Shown here: positions 1 to 7,312 of the stretch, in pieces
How the letters are laid out: the number at the start of each line of letters is the position of its first letter
Numbering within the stretch: position 1 is the first letter of the stretch
Source of the DNA: Janthinobacterium sp. 61
GTDB taxonomy: Bacteria > Pseudomonadota > Gammaproteobacteria > Burkholderiales > Burkholderiaceae_D
Reading direction: 5' to 3'
NCBI RefSeq assembly: GCF_002846335.1
Contig: NZ_PJMQ01000001.1
Span: forward strand, 868,001-932,000
DNA length: 64,000 nucleotides
Program-made: the position numbers and the translations under genes
Notes under the pieces: model-generated
Database searches by the model: none
Seen by the model: only the letters and a program-made list of their open reading frames with translations
Told to the model about the DNA's origin: nothing

Positions 1-846
1 GCCATCGTGTTGTCGGGCACCGTGGTGGCGCAGGCGGAAGTGCAGGCCGACCGCCTGATGGCGATCCCGTCGCCGAACGTGTATGGCCAGCTCGATGGCA
101 TTCCCGGCATTGAGCCGGCTTACGGCATGCCCGTCACCTGGATCGAACCCGGTGAAAAGGCGCATGCGCTTGGCCTGGGTTACCAGGTCATTGAGGCGCC
201 CAGCGTGATCGCCACGCACTTGTCGAAGATGGTGCGCGAGTACTTGCCGGAATTGTTCCGCCACGAAGACGTCTCGAACATGATGGAGCGCCTGACGGCC
301 CTGTCGCCCAAGCTGGCCGGCGCGCTCGACAAGGCGCTCACGCACACCCAGATGCTGCGCGTGTTTCGCGTCTTGCTGGCAGAAAATGTGTCACTGAAGG
401 ATATCGTGCCCATCGCCACCACCTTGCTCGACAGTTCGGAAACCACCAAGGACCCGATCCTGCTGGCGGCAGAAGTGCGCTGTGCGCTGCGGCGCCAGAT
501 CGTCAGCGGCCTGTTTGGCCAGAAGATGGAAATGCAGGCGTTTAACCTGGGTGGCGAGCTGGAAAACATGCTGCTCGGTTCGCTGAACCAGGCGCGCCAG
601 TCGGGCAAGGTCACGCTGGATAATTACCCGATCGACCCGCATCTGCTGTCGCAGCTGCAGGTGAACATGCCGGTGGCGCGCGAGCAGATGAAGCAGCAGG
701 CCACGCCGCCGCTGCTGCTGGTGCTGCCGCAGATCCGTCCGTTGCTGGCCCGCTACGCGCGCCTGTTCGCGCCTGGCCTGCATGTGCTGTCGTATAACGA
801 AATCCCGGAGAACCGCGAGGTGAGCATTATCGGCACGGTGGGGTAA
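1..846 (+). CDS. flhA: Flagellar export gate protein FlhA, C-terminal part (5' truncated by window edge)
   Basis: The reading frame is open from base 1, so the gene begins upstream of the window; about 281 of the roughly 700 residues usual for FlhA are present. What is seen is the cytoplasmic C-terminal domain: the stretches VIATHLSKMVREYLPEL, NVSLKDIVPIATTLLD and PEVRxxLRRQI-like helices are characteristic of FlhA, which forms the nonameric ring of the flagellar type III export gate and docks chaperone-substrate complexes. The membrane half lies outside. The protein ends in VSIIGTVG and a strong terminator follows. A virulence-type SctV homologue is the alternative, but the flagellin neighbours make FlhA far more likely. 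Confidence 0.9.
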   Translation, partial: AIVLSGTVVAQAEVQADRLMAIPSPNVYGQLDGIPGIEPAYGMPVTWIEPGEKAHALGLGYQVIEAPSVIATHLSKMVREYLPELFRHEDVSNMMERLTALSPKLAGALDKALTHTQMLRVFRVLLAENVSLKDIVPIATTLLDSSETTKDPILLAAEVRCALRRQIVSGLFGQKMEMQAFNLGGELENMLLGSLNQARQSGKVTLDNYPIDPHLLSQLQVNMPVAREQMKQQATPPLLLVLPQIRPLLARYARLFAPGLHVLSYNEIPENREVSIIGTVG

Positions 847-859
847 ACGGTGGAATAAA

Positions 860-893
860 CAAAAAAACGGCGCCTCGGGCGCCGTTTTTTTAT
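860..893 (+). terminator. Rho-independent terminator after flhA
   Basis: A GC stem CGGCGCC / GGCGCCG with a TCG loop is flanked by an A-run before and seven T after. It can stop transcription from flhA on the plus strand and, because of the A-run, also the opposing FliK-like gene. Confidence 0.85.
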
Positions 894-927
894 GTTGTAT
901 CAATCTTGTTGTATCAATCTTGCTGTA

Positions 928-2028
928 TCAATCCTGCTCGTCGATGGGCGGCAGCAGGTCGTGCTCCTGGCCGTCGGCCAGCAGCAACACGGTGCTGCCT
1001 TGCGCCATGTCTTCCTCATCGCCATAGTCGTATCCGAGCGGCGCCGCCACTTCCTTCGAGGTGATGATGGTTTCCTCTTCAGTTTCGCCCCGGGAAGCCG
1101 CGGGCGCCTCGGGATCGGCCGCCGCTTCCGCTTCCGGCTGCGTCAGCAGCAGCGCCACTTCGGCCATGGCGCGGAACAGGGGCAGCGACAGCGATGCGGC
1201 GCCCGCCTGCATCGGGTAATTGCCATGCACGCGCTGCGCATGCAGCTGGCGGTTCAGGCGGCAGCGCACCACGCGCAGGCCGGCGCGCCGCACCGCGTCG
1301 GCGATTTCGGGCAGGGCCAGGCGCACATGGCGCAATGCGGCTTCCTCGTCGGCAGCCAGTTCCAGCAGCACGCCGTCGCCGGCCGGTTCCATCTGGATCA
1401 CGACCCGGCCGATGCCGATGATGATCAGTTCGACGCGCAGCGCCACCTTGCCGCGCCGCCGGGGTGCCGCATCGTCTTCCTCGTCGCTGGCCAGCACGCG
1501 CAGCAGCAGGCGCTGGCCGCCCCAGCCATACACGGCAAAGCGCCACGCTTCGCTGTCGACGCTTAGTGGAGGACGGGCGCCTTCGCGCAGCAGGGCCGGT
1601 TGCTGCTCGGCCATGAACAGGTTGCCCGGTACGTGCTGGCCGCGCGCCTGTTCCTGCAGGGCCGCATATTGCTCGCCGTACGTCTTGACCATCACGCGCC
1701 ACGAGGCGGCCAGCTGCGCCGCGTCAGGCGGCTGCCAGACCAGTTGGCGCGTGAAGAACAGCTGATTGACCTGCATCGCGCTGCTGTCGCGCGGCATGGC
1801 GCCGCCCGTACCATCGGCATTGGGCTTGATGAGGGATGCCAGGCTGTCCTGTCCCTTCTGTTGCAGCTGGGCGGGCAGGGTGCCGGCGTCCGGCGCGGGC
1901 GCCATGTAGGGGCCGATGGGCACCAGCGGCTGCACCACGCCCGGCACCATCGGCGTCGCGGGGCTGACGTCGAAGCGCTGGGTAATCAGGGGAACCGGGT
2001 TACCCGATGAAATGCGGTCTATCGCCAT
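928..2028 (-). CDS. FliK-like flagellar protein (tentative)
   Basis: A 366-residue protein with no signal peptide or membrane segment. The N-terminal 60 residues are Pro/Ala rich and look disordered. The part around residues 195-265 (LRVELIIIGIGRVVIQMEP, then VLLELAADEEAALRHVRLALPEIADAVRRAGLRV) resembles the C-terminal domain of hook-length control protein FliK: a strand that reads as 'LG.v.v.l', a strand, then a helix whose L...L...Gl.v pattern matches. The C-terminus is acidic. It sits between flhA and the flagellins on the flagellin strand, 56 bases after the first flagellin stop, which supports a flagellar role. FliK assignment is inference; an uncharacterised flagellar-cluster protein is the fallback. 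Confidence 0.55.
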   Translation of the reverse strand: MAIDRISSGNPVPLITQRFDVSPATPMVPGVVQPLVPIGPYMAPAPDAGTLPAQLQQKGQDSLASLIKPNADGTGGAMPRDSSAMQVNQLFFTRQLVWQPPDAAQLAASWRVMVKTYGEQYAALQEQARGQHVPGNLFMAEQQPALLREGARPPLSVDSEAWRFAVYGWGGQRLLLRVLASDEEDDAAPRRRGKVALRVELIIIGIGRVVIQMEPAGDGVLLELAADEEAALRHVRLALPEIADAVRRAGLRVVRCRLNRQLHAQRVHGNYPMQAGAASLSLPLFRAMAEVALLLTQPEAEAAADPEAPAASRGETEEETIITSKEVAAPLGYDYGDEEDMAQGSTVLLLADGQEHDLLPPIDEQD

Positions 2029-2084
2029 GCCACTATGTCCGGAAGAGAGTCTATACGAGCTGGTGAATCAGGCTGTATCAGCCG

Positions 2085-2963
2085 TCATGGCTGCAACAGC
2101 GACAGTATCATTTTCTGCATGCTCTGGCTTTGCTTGAGCATCGCCGTGCTCGCCTGCAGCAACATTTGTGCTGACACCATGTTGGCGCTTTCCGCCGCGT
2201 AATCGACATCCATGATGCGGCCGATGGCGGCCTTGGTATTGGTGACCATGTTGGCCAGGTTGTTGTGCACGTGGCCGAGGCGGTTGGCCGCCGCGCCCAG
2301 GGCCGAGCGCACGCCGCCGACCTGGTCGAGCGCTGCCGCCAGCTGGTCGATCATGCTGTTGGCGCCGCCATTCGTGGCGATTTCGCTGCCGGCCGTGGCG
2401 CCTGGCGCAAAGTTGGCCGAAATGGCTTTCAGAACCGTGTCCAGTCCGCCCATCTTGCCTGACACGTCGAACTTCATGGTTTCGCTGCTGCTGGCGCCGA
2501 TCTGGAAGGTCATCGCCTCCGACAGCGTGCCCTTGCCAAGACTACCATTGCCCAGCAACAGGCTGCCGCCGTAGGTGGTATTCGTCATGACGTTGTACAG
2601 TTCCAGCCCCAGCGCATCGTATTCGGACTGCATGGCGTCGCGGTCTGTCTGGTTGGAGGAAGCGTCGGCCGCCTGCGTGGCCAGGTCTTTCATGCGTACC
2701 AGCATGCTGGTCACTTCGCCAAACGCGCCTTCGGCCGTCTGCAGCATCGAGGTACTGTTCTGCGTATTGCGCATGGCCACCGTCATGCCGCTCACCTGGG
2801 CACTGAGGCGCGTGGCGATTTGCAGGCCAGCTGCGTCGTCCATGGCCGAGTTGATGCGAAAGCCGGTGGAGAGGCGCTGCATCGATGTGGATAACTGGCT
2901 ATGCGCCCATCCCATCGCGCGTTGTGCGTACAGTGCGGCGATATTGGTGTGAATGCTCAGCAC
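2085..2963 (-). CDS. fliC: Flagellin paralogue 1 (divergent copy)
   Basis: A 292-residue short flagellin with D0/D1 helices only: N-terminal QLSTSMQRLSTGFRINSAMDDAAGLQIATRL and C-terminal NTKAAIGRIMDVDYAAESANM...LLQAS. It uses a GTG start. It differs from the four downstream-in-coordinates copies at its ends (MLSIHTNIAALYAQRAMGWAHSQL instead of MLSLHTNNASLSAQNSIAKTQSQL; Ser-Leu-Leu-Gln-Pro at the end). It is the last gene of the tandem flagellin array in transcription order and has its own sigma-28-like promoter, so it is probably expressed as a minor filament or hook-proximal subunit. No obvious Shine-Dalgarno sequence like those of the other four is visible. Confidence 0.93.
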   Translation of the reverse strand: MLSIHTNIAALYAQRAMGWAHSQLSTSMQRLSTGFRINSAMDDAAGLQIATRLSAQVSGMTVAMRNTQNSTSMLQTAEGAFGEVTSMLVRMKDLATQAADASSNQTDRDAMQSEYDALGLELYNVMTNTTYGGSLLLGNGSLGKGTLSEAMTFQIGASSSETMKFDVSGKMGGLDTVLKAISANFAPGATAGSEIATNGGANSMIDQLAAALDQVGGVRSALGAAANRLGHVHNNLANMVTNTKAAIGRIMDVDYAAESANMVSAQMLLQASTAMLKQSQSMQKMILSLLQP

Positions 2964-3009
2964 TTGGCGGCTCCGGTGGGCGGTGAGGGTGAAACGGGTC
3001 TATCTTGTA

Positions 3010-3036
3010 TAGGCGACTGTGGCGCCAACATTGTTA
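3010..3036 (-). promoter_or_regulatory. Sigma-28 (FliA)-type promoter of flagellin 1
   Basis: Read on the minus strand: TAACAATG, 11 bases, GTCGCCTA. The spacing equals the FliA consensus (TAAAGTTT-N11-GCCGATAA), and the same two blocks recur ahead of the other flagellins. Confidence 0.65.
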
Positions 3037-3076
3037 AATCGAAAGGCAATATAGTCAAATTAATACGTTTCGCACA

Positions 3077-3106
3077 TAAAAAAAGCCAGACCGCAGCCTG
3101 GCTTTG
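3077..3106 (-). terminator. Terminator of flagellin 2
   Basis: Stem AAAGCCAG / CTGGCTTT located just past the stop of the flagellin that ends at 3137; on the minus strand it is followed by a run of seven T. Confidence 0.8.
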
Positions 3107-3136
3107 CGTTGCTGGCCGCAAGCGGCCAAGCATAGA

Positions 3137-4018
3137 TTATTGCAGCAGGGACATGACCATCGAGGACATGCTGTTGCTTTGTTTCAGCATCGCGGTGCCG
3201 GCTTGCAGCAGCATTTGCGACGATGTCATGTTCGAGCTTTCGGTGGCGAAGTCAACGTCCATGATGCGGCCGGTAGCGGCTTTGGTGTTGGTGGCGATGT
3301 TCGACAGGTTGCTGTTGATGTGGTCGAGACGGTTGGCGGCGGCGCCCAGGGCGGAACGCACGGTGCCGACGTTGTCGATGGCAGCTGCCAGTTTGTCGAT
3401 GGTGGTATTGGCGGTACCGGCGGCAGTCAGTTCGGTACCCACGCCTGCGGTGCTGGCCTTGAAATTGTTGGCCGACAGCGCAATCAGCTTGGTGTTCAGC
3501 GCGCCCATGTCAGTGGATACGTTGATGCTCATTTTTTCCGTCGAGCTTGCGCCGATCTGGAAGGTCATCGCATCCGACAGCGTACCCTTGCCGGCGGTGC
3601 CGTCGCCCAGCAGGGTCTGGCCACCAAAGGTGGTGTTGGTCATGACGTTGTACAGTTCCAGGCCCAGCGCGTCGTATTCGGCTTGCATGGCGGTTTTGTC
3701 CTGGCCGTTCGACGAAGCATCGGCCGCTTGCGTAGCCAGATCCTTCATCCGTACCAGCATGTTAGTGACTTCGCCAAACGCACCTTCAGCCGTTTGCAGC
3801 ATCGAGGTGCTGTTTTGCGTGTTGCTCATGGCAACGGTCATGCCGCTGGTCTGCGCTTTCAGGCGCGTGGCGATCTGCAGGCCGGCGGCGTCGTCCATGG
3901 CTGAGTTGATGCGGTAGCCGGTGGACAAGCGTGTCATCGAGGTCGACAGTTGCGATTGGGTCTTGGCGATCGAGTTCTGTGCGGACAGCGATGCGTTGTT
4001 GGTGTGTAGGCTCAGCAT
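3137..4018 (-). CDS. fliC: Flagellin paralogue 2
   Basis: 293 residues, starting at MLSLHTNNASLSAQNS; an in-frame upstream ATG at 4072 is rejected because AGGAG lies 7 bases before the ATG at 4018 and all paralogues begin here. D0/D1 domains are intact (QSQLSTSMTRLSTGYRINSAMDDAAGLQIATRL; C-terminal ATGRIMDVDFATESSNMTSSQMLLQAGTAMLKQSN region). The central part, about residues 140-215, is the only variable portion and there is no long D2/D3 insert, so surface variation must come from this loop or from glycosylation. Followed by its own terminator, preceded by its own promoter. Confidence 0.96.
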   Translation of the reverse strand: MLSLHTNNASLSAQNSIAKTQSQLSTSMTRLSTGYRINSAMDDAAGLQIATRLKAQTSGMTVAMSNTQNSTSMLQTAEGAFGEVTNMLVRMKDLATQAADASSNGQDKTAMQAEYDALGLELYNVMTNTTFGGQTLLGDGTAGKGTLSDAMTFQIGASSTEKMSINVSTDMGALNTKLIALSANNFKASTAGVGTELTAAGTANTTIDKLAAAIDNVGTVRSALGAAANRLDHINSNLSNIATNTKAATGRIMDVDFATESSNMTSSQMLLQAGTAMLKQSNSMSSMVMSLLQ

Positions 4019-4078
4019 ATGGTAACTCCTGTGGTGAATGCATTGCAGGACGGTAGTATTTTTCGTCCTCAATCAAGA

Positions 4079-4105
4079 CAGGCGACCACTTGGAGGTAAA
4101 CGTTA
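4079..4105 (-). promoter_or_regulatory. Sigma-28-type promoter of flagellin 2
   Basis: Minus strand: TAACGTTT, 11 bases, GTCGCCTG. The -35 block differs from the E. coli FliA consensus TAAAGTTT at a single base. Confidence 0.75.
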
Positions 4106-4145
4106 AATGCTGTGTGGAAATTATTTAATGGAATGCGATGGGTGT

Positions 4146-4176
4146 AAGAAAGCCAGACGCGCGGTCTGGCTTTCTT
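4146..4176 (-). terminator. Terminator of flagellin 3
   Basis: Stem AGAAAGCCAGAC / GTCTGGCTTTCT with loop GCGCG, placed between the stop of the flagellin ending at 4212 and the start region of flagellin 2. Confidence 0.75.
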
Positions 4177-4211
4177 GCTGGCCTGTACCAGCGGGTAATG
4201 CGGGATAAAAA

Positions 4212-5084
4212 TTATTGCAGCAAGGACATGACCATCGAGGACATGCTGTTGCTTTGTTTCAACATCGCGGTGCCAGCTTGCAGCAGCATTTGCGACGACG
4301 TCATGTTCGAGCTTTCGGTGGCGAAATCGACGTCCATGATGCGGCCGGTTGCAGCCTTGGTGTTGGTGGCAATGTTCGACAGGTTGCTGTTGATGTGGTC
4401 CAGGCGGTTGGCGGCAGCGCCCAGTGCCGAGCGTACGGTGCCCACGTCGTTGATGGCCGTGGCAAGCAGGTCGATGGTGGCGTTGGCGGTGGCGGTCAGT
4501 TCCGACGCGCCGGTCGAGGCAGCGGCGGCGAAGTTCTTCGTCGCGGCCAGCAGCGATGCCGACAGGGTGACCATGTTGGTCTTGACATCGATCGTCATGT
4601 TTTCCGTCGAGCTCGCACCGATCTGGAAGGTCATGGCGGCCGACAGCGTGCCGGTGGTGCCAGTGCCATTGCCCATCAGCAAGCTGCCGCCGAAGGTGGT
4701 GTTGGTCATGACGTTGTACAGTTCCTGGCCCAGGGCGTTGTACTCTGCCTGCATGGCGGTCTTGTCTTGTGCGTTCGACGAGGCATCGGCAGCTTGGGTG
4801 GCCAGATCCTTCATGCGTACCAGCATGTTGGTGACTTCGCCAAACGCGCCTTCAGCAGTTTGCAGCATCGAGGTGCTGTTTTGCGTGTTGCTCATGGCAA
4901 CGGTCATGCCGCTGGTCTGGGCTTTCAGGCGCGTGGCGATCTGCAGGCCGGCCGCGTCATCCATGGCGGAGTTGATGCGGTAGCCGGTGCTCAGGCGTGT
5001 CATCGAGGTCGACAGCTGCGATTGGGTCTTGGCAATCGAGTTCTGTGCGGACAGCGATGCGTTATTGGTGTGAAGGCTCAGCAT
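4212..5084 (-). CDS. fliC: Flagellin paralogue 3
   Basis: 290 residues with the same first 100 residues as paralogues 2, 4 and 5 and the same C-terminal 75 residues ending MSSMVMSLLQ. AGGAG lies 8 bases ahead of the ATG. The central variable stretch is rich in Thr, Ala and Ser (TGTTGTLSAAMTFQIGASS..., then AAASTGASELTATANAT), offering many hydroxyl residues for O-linked sugar. Flagellin is exported by the FlhA system encoded just outside the array and polymerises into the filament. Confidence 0.96.
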   Translation of the reverse strand: MLSLHTNNASLSAQNSIAKTQSQLSTSMTRLSTGYRINSAMDDAAGLQIATRLKAQTSGMTVAMSNTQNSTSMLQTAEGAFGEVTNMLVRMKDLATQAADASSNAQDKTAMQAEYNALGQELYNVMTNTTFGGSLLMGNGTGTTGTLSAAMTFQIGASSTENMTIDVKTNMVTLSASLLAATKNFAAAASTGASELTATANATIDLLATAINDVGTVRSALGAAANRLDHINSNLSNIATNTKAATGRIMDVDFATESSNMTSSQMLLQAGTAMLKQSNSMSSMVMSLLQ

Positions 5085-5143
5085 GGTGTTGCTCCTGTAA
5101 GGTGAATTCGTCGAGGGGCAACGTTTCTTGCCCTCAATAGTAC

Positions 5144-5170
5144 AAGACGACCAGATCTGCCAGCTTATTA
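5144..5170 (-). promoter_or_regulatory. Sigma-28-type promoter of flagellin 3
   Basis: Minus strand: TAATAAGC, 11 bases, GTCGTCTT, about 60 bases upstream of the ATG. Confidence 0.7.
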
Positions 5171-5210
5171 AATGCTGTATGGAAATTTTTCATATTCACG
5201 TGCGGCCATG

Positions 5211-5240
5211 AAAAAGCCCCGGCAATCGCTTGCCGGGGCT
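5211..5240 (-). terminator. Terminator of flagellin 4
   Basis: Stem AGCCCCGGCA / TGCCGGGGCT, then TTTTTC on the minus strand. The hairpin is repeated in identical form after flagellin 5. Confidence 0.9.
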
Positions 5241-5259
5241 GGTCGTGAAACGCAGTCGA

Positions 5260-6129
5260 TTATTGCAGCAAGGACATGACCATCGAGGACATGCTGTTGC
5301 TTTGTTTCAGCATCGCGGTGCCGGCTTGCAGCAGCATTTGCGACGATGTCATGTTCGAGCTTTCGGTGGCGAAGTCAACATCCATAATACGGCCGGTAGC
5401 GGCCTTGGTGTTGGTGGCGATGTTCGACAGGTTGCTGTTGATGTGGTCGAGACGGTTGGCGGCAGCGCCCAGTGCCGAACGTACGGTGCCGACTTTGTCG
5501 ATGGCGGTGGTCAGGTTGCCGATGGCGGTGTTGGCCGCTGCCGTCAATTCCGTACCGGCGGCGCCGGCGGTGGAGAAGCTGGCCGATACGGCTTTCAGGG
5601 CAGCTGCCAGGCCGGTCATGCCGGCGGTGACGTCGATCGACATTTTTTCCGTCGAGCTCGCGCCGATCTGGAAGGTCATGGCCGACGACAGCGTGCCGGT
5701 GGCGCCCGTGCCATCGCCCAGCAACAAGCTGCCGCCGAAGGTGGTGTTGGTCATGACGTTGGCCAGTTCCGAGCCCAGGGCATCGAATTCTGCCTGCATG
5801 GCCTTTTTGTCGTCCACGTTCGACGAGGCATCGGCAGCTTGGGTGGCCAGGTCCTTCATGCGGATCAGCATGTTGGTGACTTCGCCAAACGCGCCTTCAG
5901 CCGTTTGCAGCATCGAGGTGCTGTTTTGGGTGTTGCTCATGGCAACGGTCATGCCGCTGGTCTGAGCTTTCAAGCGCGTGGCGATCTGCAGGCCGGCCGC
6001 GTCATCCATGGCCGAATTGATGCGGTAGCCTGTGCTCAGGCGGGTCATCGAGGTGGACAGTTGCGATTGTGTTTTAGCAATCGAATTTTGCGCGGACAGC
6101 GACGCATTGTTGGTATGCAGGCTCAGCAT
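5260..6129 (-). CDS. fliC: Flagellin paralogue 4
   Basis: 289 residues; ATG preceded by AGGAG at 9 bases (TTAGGAGTTTTTCC context shared with paralogue 5). D0/D1 sequence matches its neighbours. Small differences in the N-terminal half (NMLIRMKDL instead of NMLVRMKDL; GSELANVMTN instead of GLELYNVMTN) distinguish it. The central segment GATGTLSSAMTFQIGASSTEKMSIDVTAG-like is Ala/Thr rich. Expected to be a filament subunit; which of the five is the major flagellin cannot be told from sequence. Confidence 0.96.
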   Translation of the reverse strand: MLSLHTNNASLSAQNSIAKTQSQLSTSMTRLSTGYRINSAMDDAAGLQIATRLKAQTSGMTVAMSNTQNSTSMLQTAEGAFGEVTNMLIRMKDLATQAADASSNVDDKKAMQAEFDALGSELANVMTNTTFGGSLLLGDGTGATGTLSSAMTFQIGASSTEKMSIDVTAGMTGLAAALKAVSASFSTAGAAGTELTAAANTAIGNLTTAIDKVGTVRSALGAAANRLDHINSNLSNIATNTKAATGRIMDVDFATESSNMTSSQMLLQAGTAMLKQSNSMSSMVMSLLQ

Positions 6130-6192
6130 TGGAAAAACTCCTAATAAGTATGTTCGGTCGGGAGCCGCGAACCATCGCGCTCTCCCTAGTAC

Positions 6193-6219
6193 AAGACGAC
6201 CATGTCGCGACGCTTATTA
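6193..6219 (-). promoter_or_regulatory. Sigma-28-type promoter of flagellin 4
   Basis: Minus strand: TAATAAGC, 11 bases, GTCGTCTT; both blocks identical to those of flagellin 3 although the spacer differs. Confidence 0.72.
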
Positions 6220-6259
6220 AATGCCATATGGAAATTTTTTATATGGATGTTGCTGGATG

Positions 6260-6290
6260 AAAAAAGCCCCGGCAATCGCTTGCCGGGGCT
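6260..6290 (-). terminator. Terminator of flagellin 5
   Basis: Stem AGCCCCGGCA / TGCCGGGGCT followed on the minus strand by TTTTTTC. Confidence 0.9.
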
Positions 6291-6309
6291 GGTCTGGAAG
6301 CGCAGTCGA

Positions 6310-7197
6310 TTATTGCAGCAGGGACATGACCATCGAGGACATGCTGTTGCTTTGTTTCAGCATCGCGGTGCCGGCTTGCAGCAGCATTTGCGACGACGTC
6401 ATGTTCGAGCTTTCGGTGGCGAAGTCAACGTCCATGATGCGGCCGGTCGCGGCCTTGGTGTTGGTCGAGATATTTGACAGGTTGCTGTTGATGTGGTCCA
6501 GACGGTTTGCTGCGGCGCCCAGTGCGGAGCGCACGGTGCCGACGTTGTCGATGGCATCGGCCAGCGTCTTGATCATGGTATTGGCGGCGGTGCCCGTGGA
6601 GATTTCGGCGCCGGCGGTCGTCGTGGCAACCGACGAGAATTTGGTCGACACGAGTTTCAGCGCCGTGTTCAGGGTCGACATGCCGCCCGAGACGTCGATC
6701 GACATTTTTTCCGTCGAGCTTGCGCCAATCTGGAACGTCATGGTGGTCGACAGGGTTGGCGAGCCGGCGGTGCCGGCACCGTCGCCCAGCAGCTTGCTGC
6801 CGCCGAACGTGGTGTTGCTCATGATGTTGTACAGTTCTTGGCCCAGGGCATCGAACTCCGCCTGCATGGCTTTCTGATCATCCGTGTTCGACGAGGCATC
6901 TGCCGCTTGCGTGGCCAGATCCTTCATGCGCACCAGCATGTTGGTCACTTCGCCAAACGCGCCTTCGGCCGTTTGCAGCATCGAGGTGCTGTTTTGCGTG
7001 TTGCTCATGGCAACGGTCATGCCGCTGGTCTGGGCTTTCAGGCGTGTGGCGATCTGCAGGCCGGCGGCGTCGTCCATAGCCGAATTGATGCGGTAGCCGG
7101 TGCTCAGGCGGGTCATCGAGGTCGACAATTGCGATTGCGTTTTTGCAATCGAGTTTTGTGCGGACAGCGACGCGTTGTTGGTATGCAAACTCAGCAT
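6310..7197 (-). CDS. fliC: Flagellin paralogue 5 (first of the array in transcription order)
   Basis: 295 residues, the longest of the five, with an extra few residues in the centre (GAGTAGSPTLSTTMTFQIGASSTE and SVATTTAGAEISTGTAAN). AGGAG is 9 bases before the ATG. Terminal D0/D1 helices are as in paralogues 2-4. It lies 115 bases after the end of the aminotransferase gene of the modification island, on the same strand, but its own promoter and the absence of any terminator-like T-run in the gap suggest independent transcription under FliA with possible read-through from the island. Confidence 0.96.
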   Translation of the reverse strand: MLSLHTNNASLSAQNSIAKTQSQLSTSMTRLSTGYRINSAMDDAAGLQIATRLKAQTSGMTVAMSNTQNSTSMLQTAEGAFGEVTNMLVRMKDLATQAADASSNTDDQKAMQAEFDALGQELYNIMSNTTFGGSKLLGDGAGTAGSPTLSTTMTFQIGASSTEKMSIDVSGGMSTLNTALKLVSTKFSSVATTTAGAEISTGTAANTMIKTLADAIDNVGTVRSALGAAANRLDHINSNLSNISTNTKAATGRIMDVDFATESSNMTSSQMLLQAGTAMLKQSNSMSSMVMSLLQ

Positions 7198-7260
7198 GGG
7201 AAAAACTCCTAATAGGGTGAATTCAGTCGAGAGCCGCGAGTTTGCGCTCTCCTTGAGTAC

Positions 7261-7287
7261 AAGACGACTGTTTTTACCTCTATATTA
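7261..7287 (-). promoter_or_regulatory. Sigma-28-type promoter of flagellin 5
   Basis: Minus strand: TAATATAG, 11 bases, GTCGTCTT. The -10 block is shared exactly with flagellins 3 and 4. Confidence 0.7.
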
Positions 7288-7312
7288 AATAAAAATTTCT
7301 GTATGGGAATAT

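Noticed and set aside
892..1765. Several plus-strand frames opposite the FliK-like gene (up to 224 codons).
   Set aside because: They are rich in His, Arg and Gln as expected of antisense frames in GC-rich DNA and have no ribosome site or fold.
2901..7288. Long plus-strand frames antisense to the flagellins, repeated five times with similar sequence.
   Set aside because: They simply mirror the conserved flagellin sequence and start at arbitrary positions; no independent coding signal.
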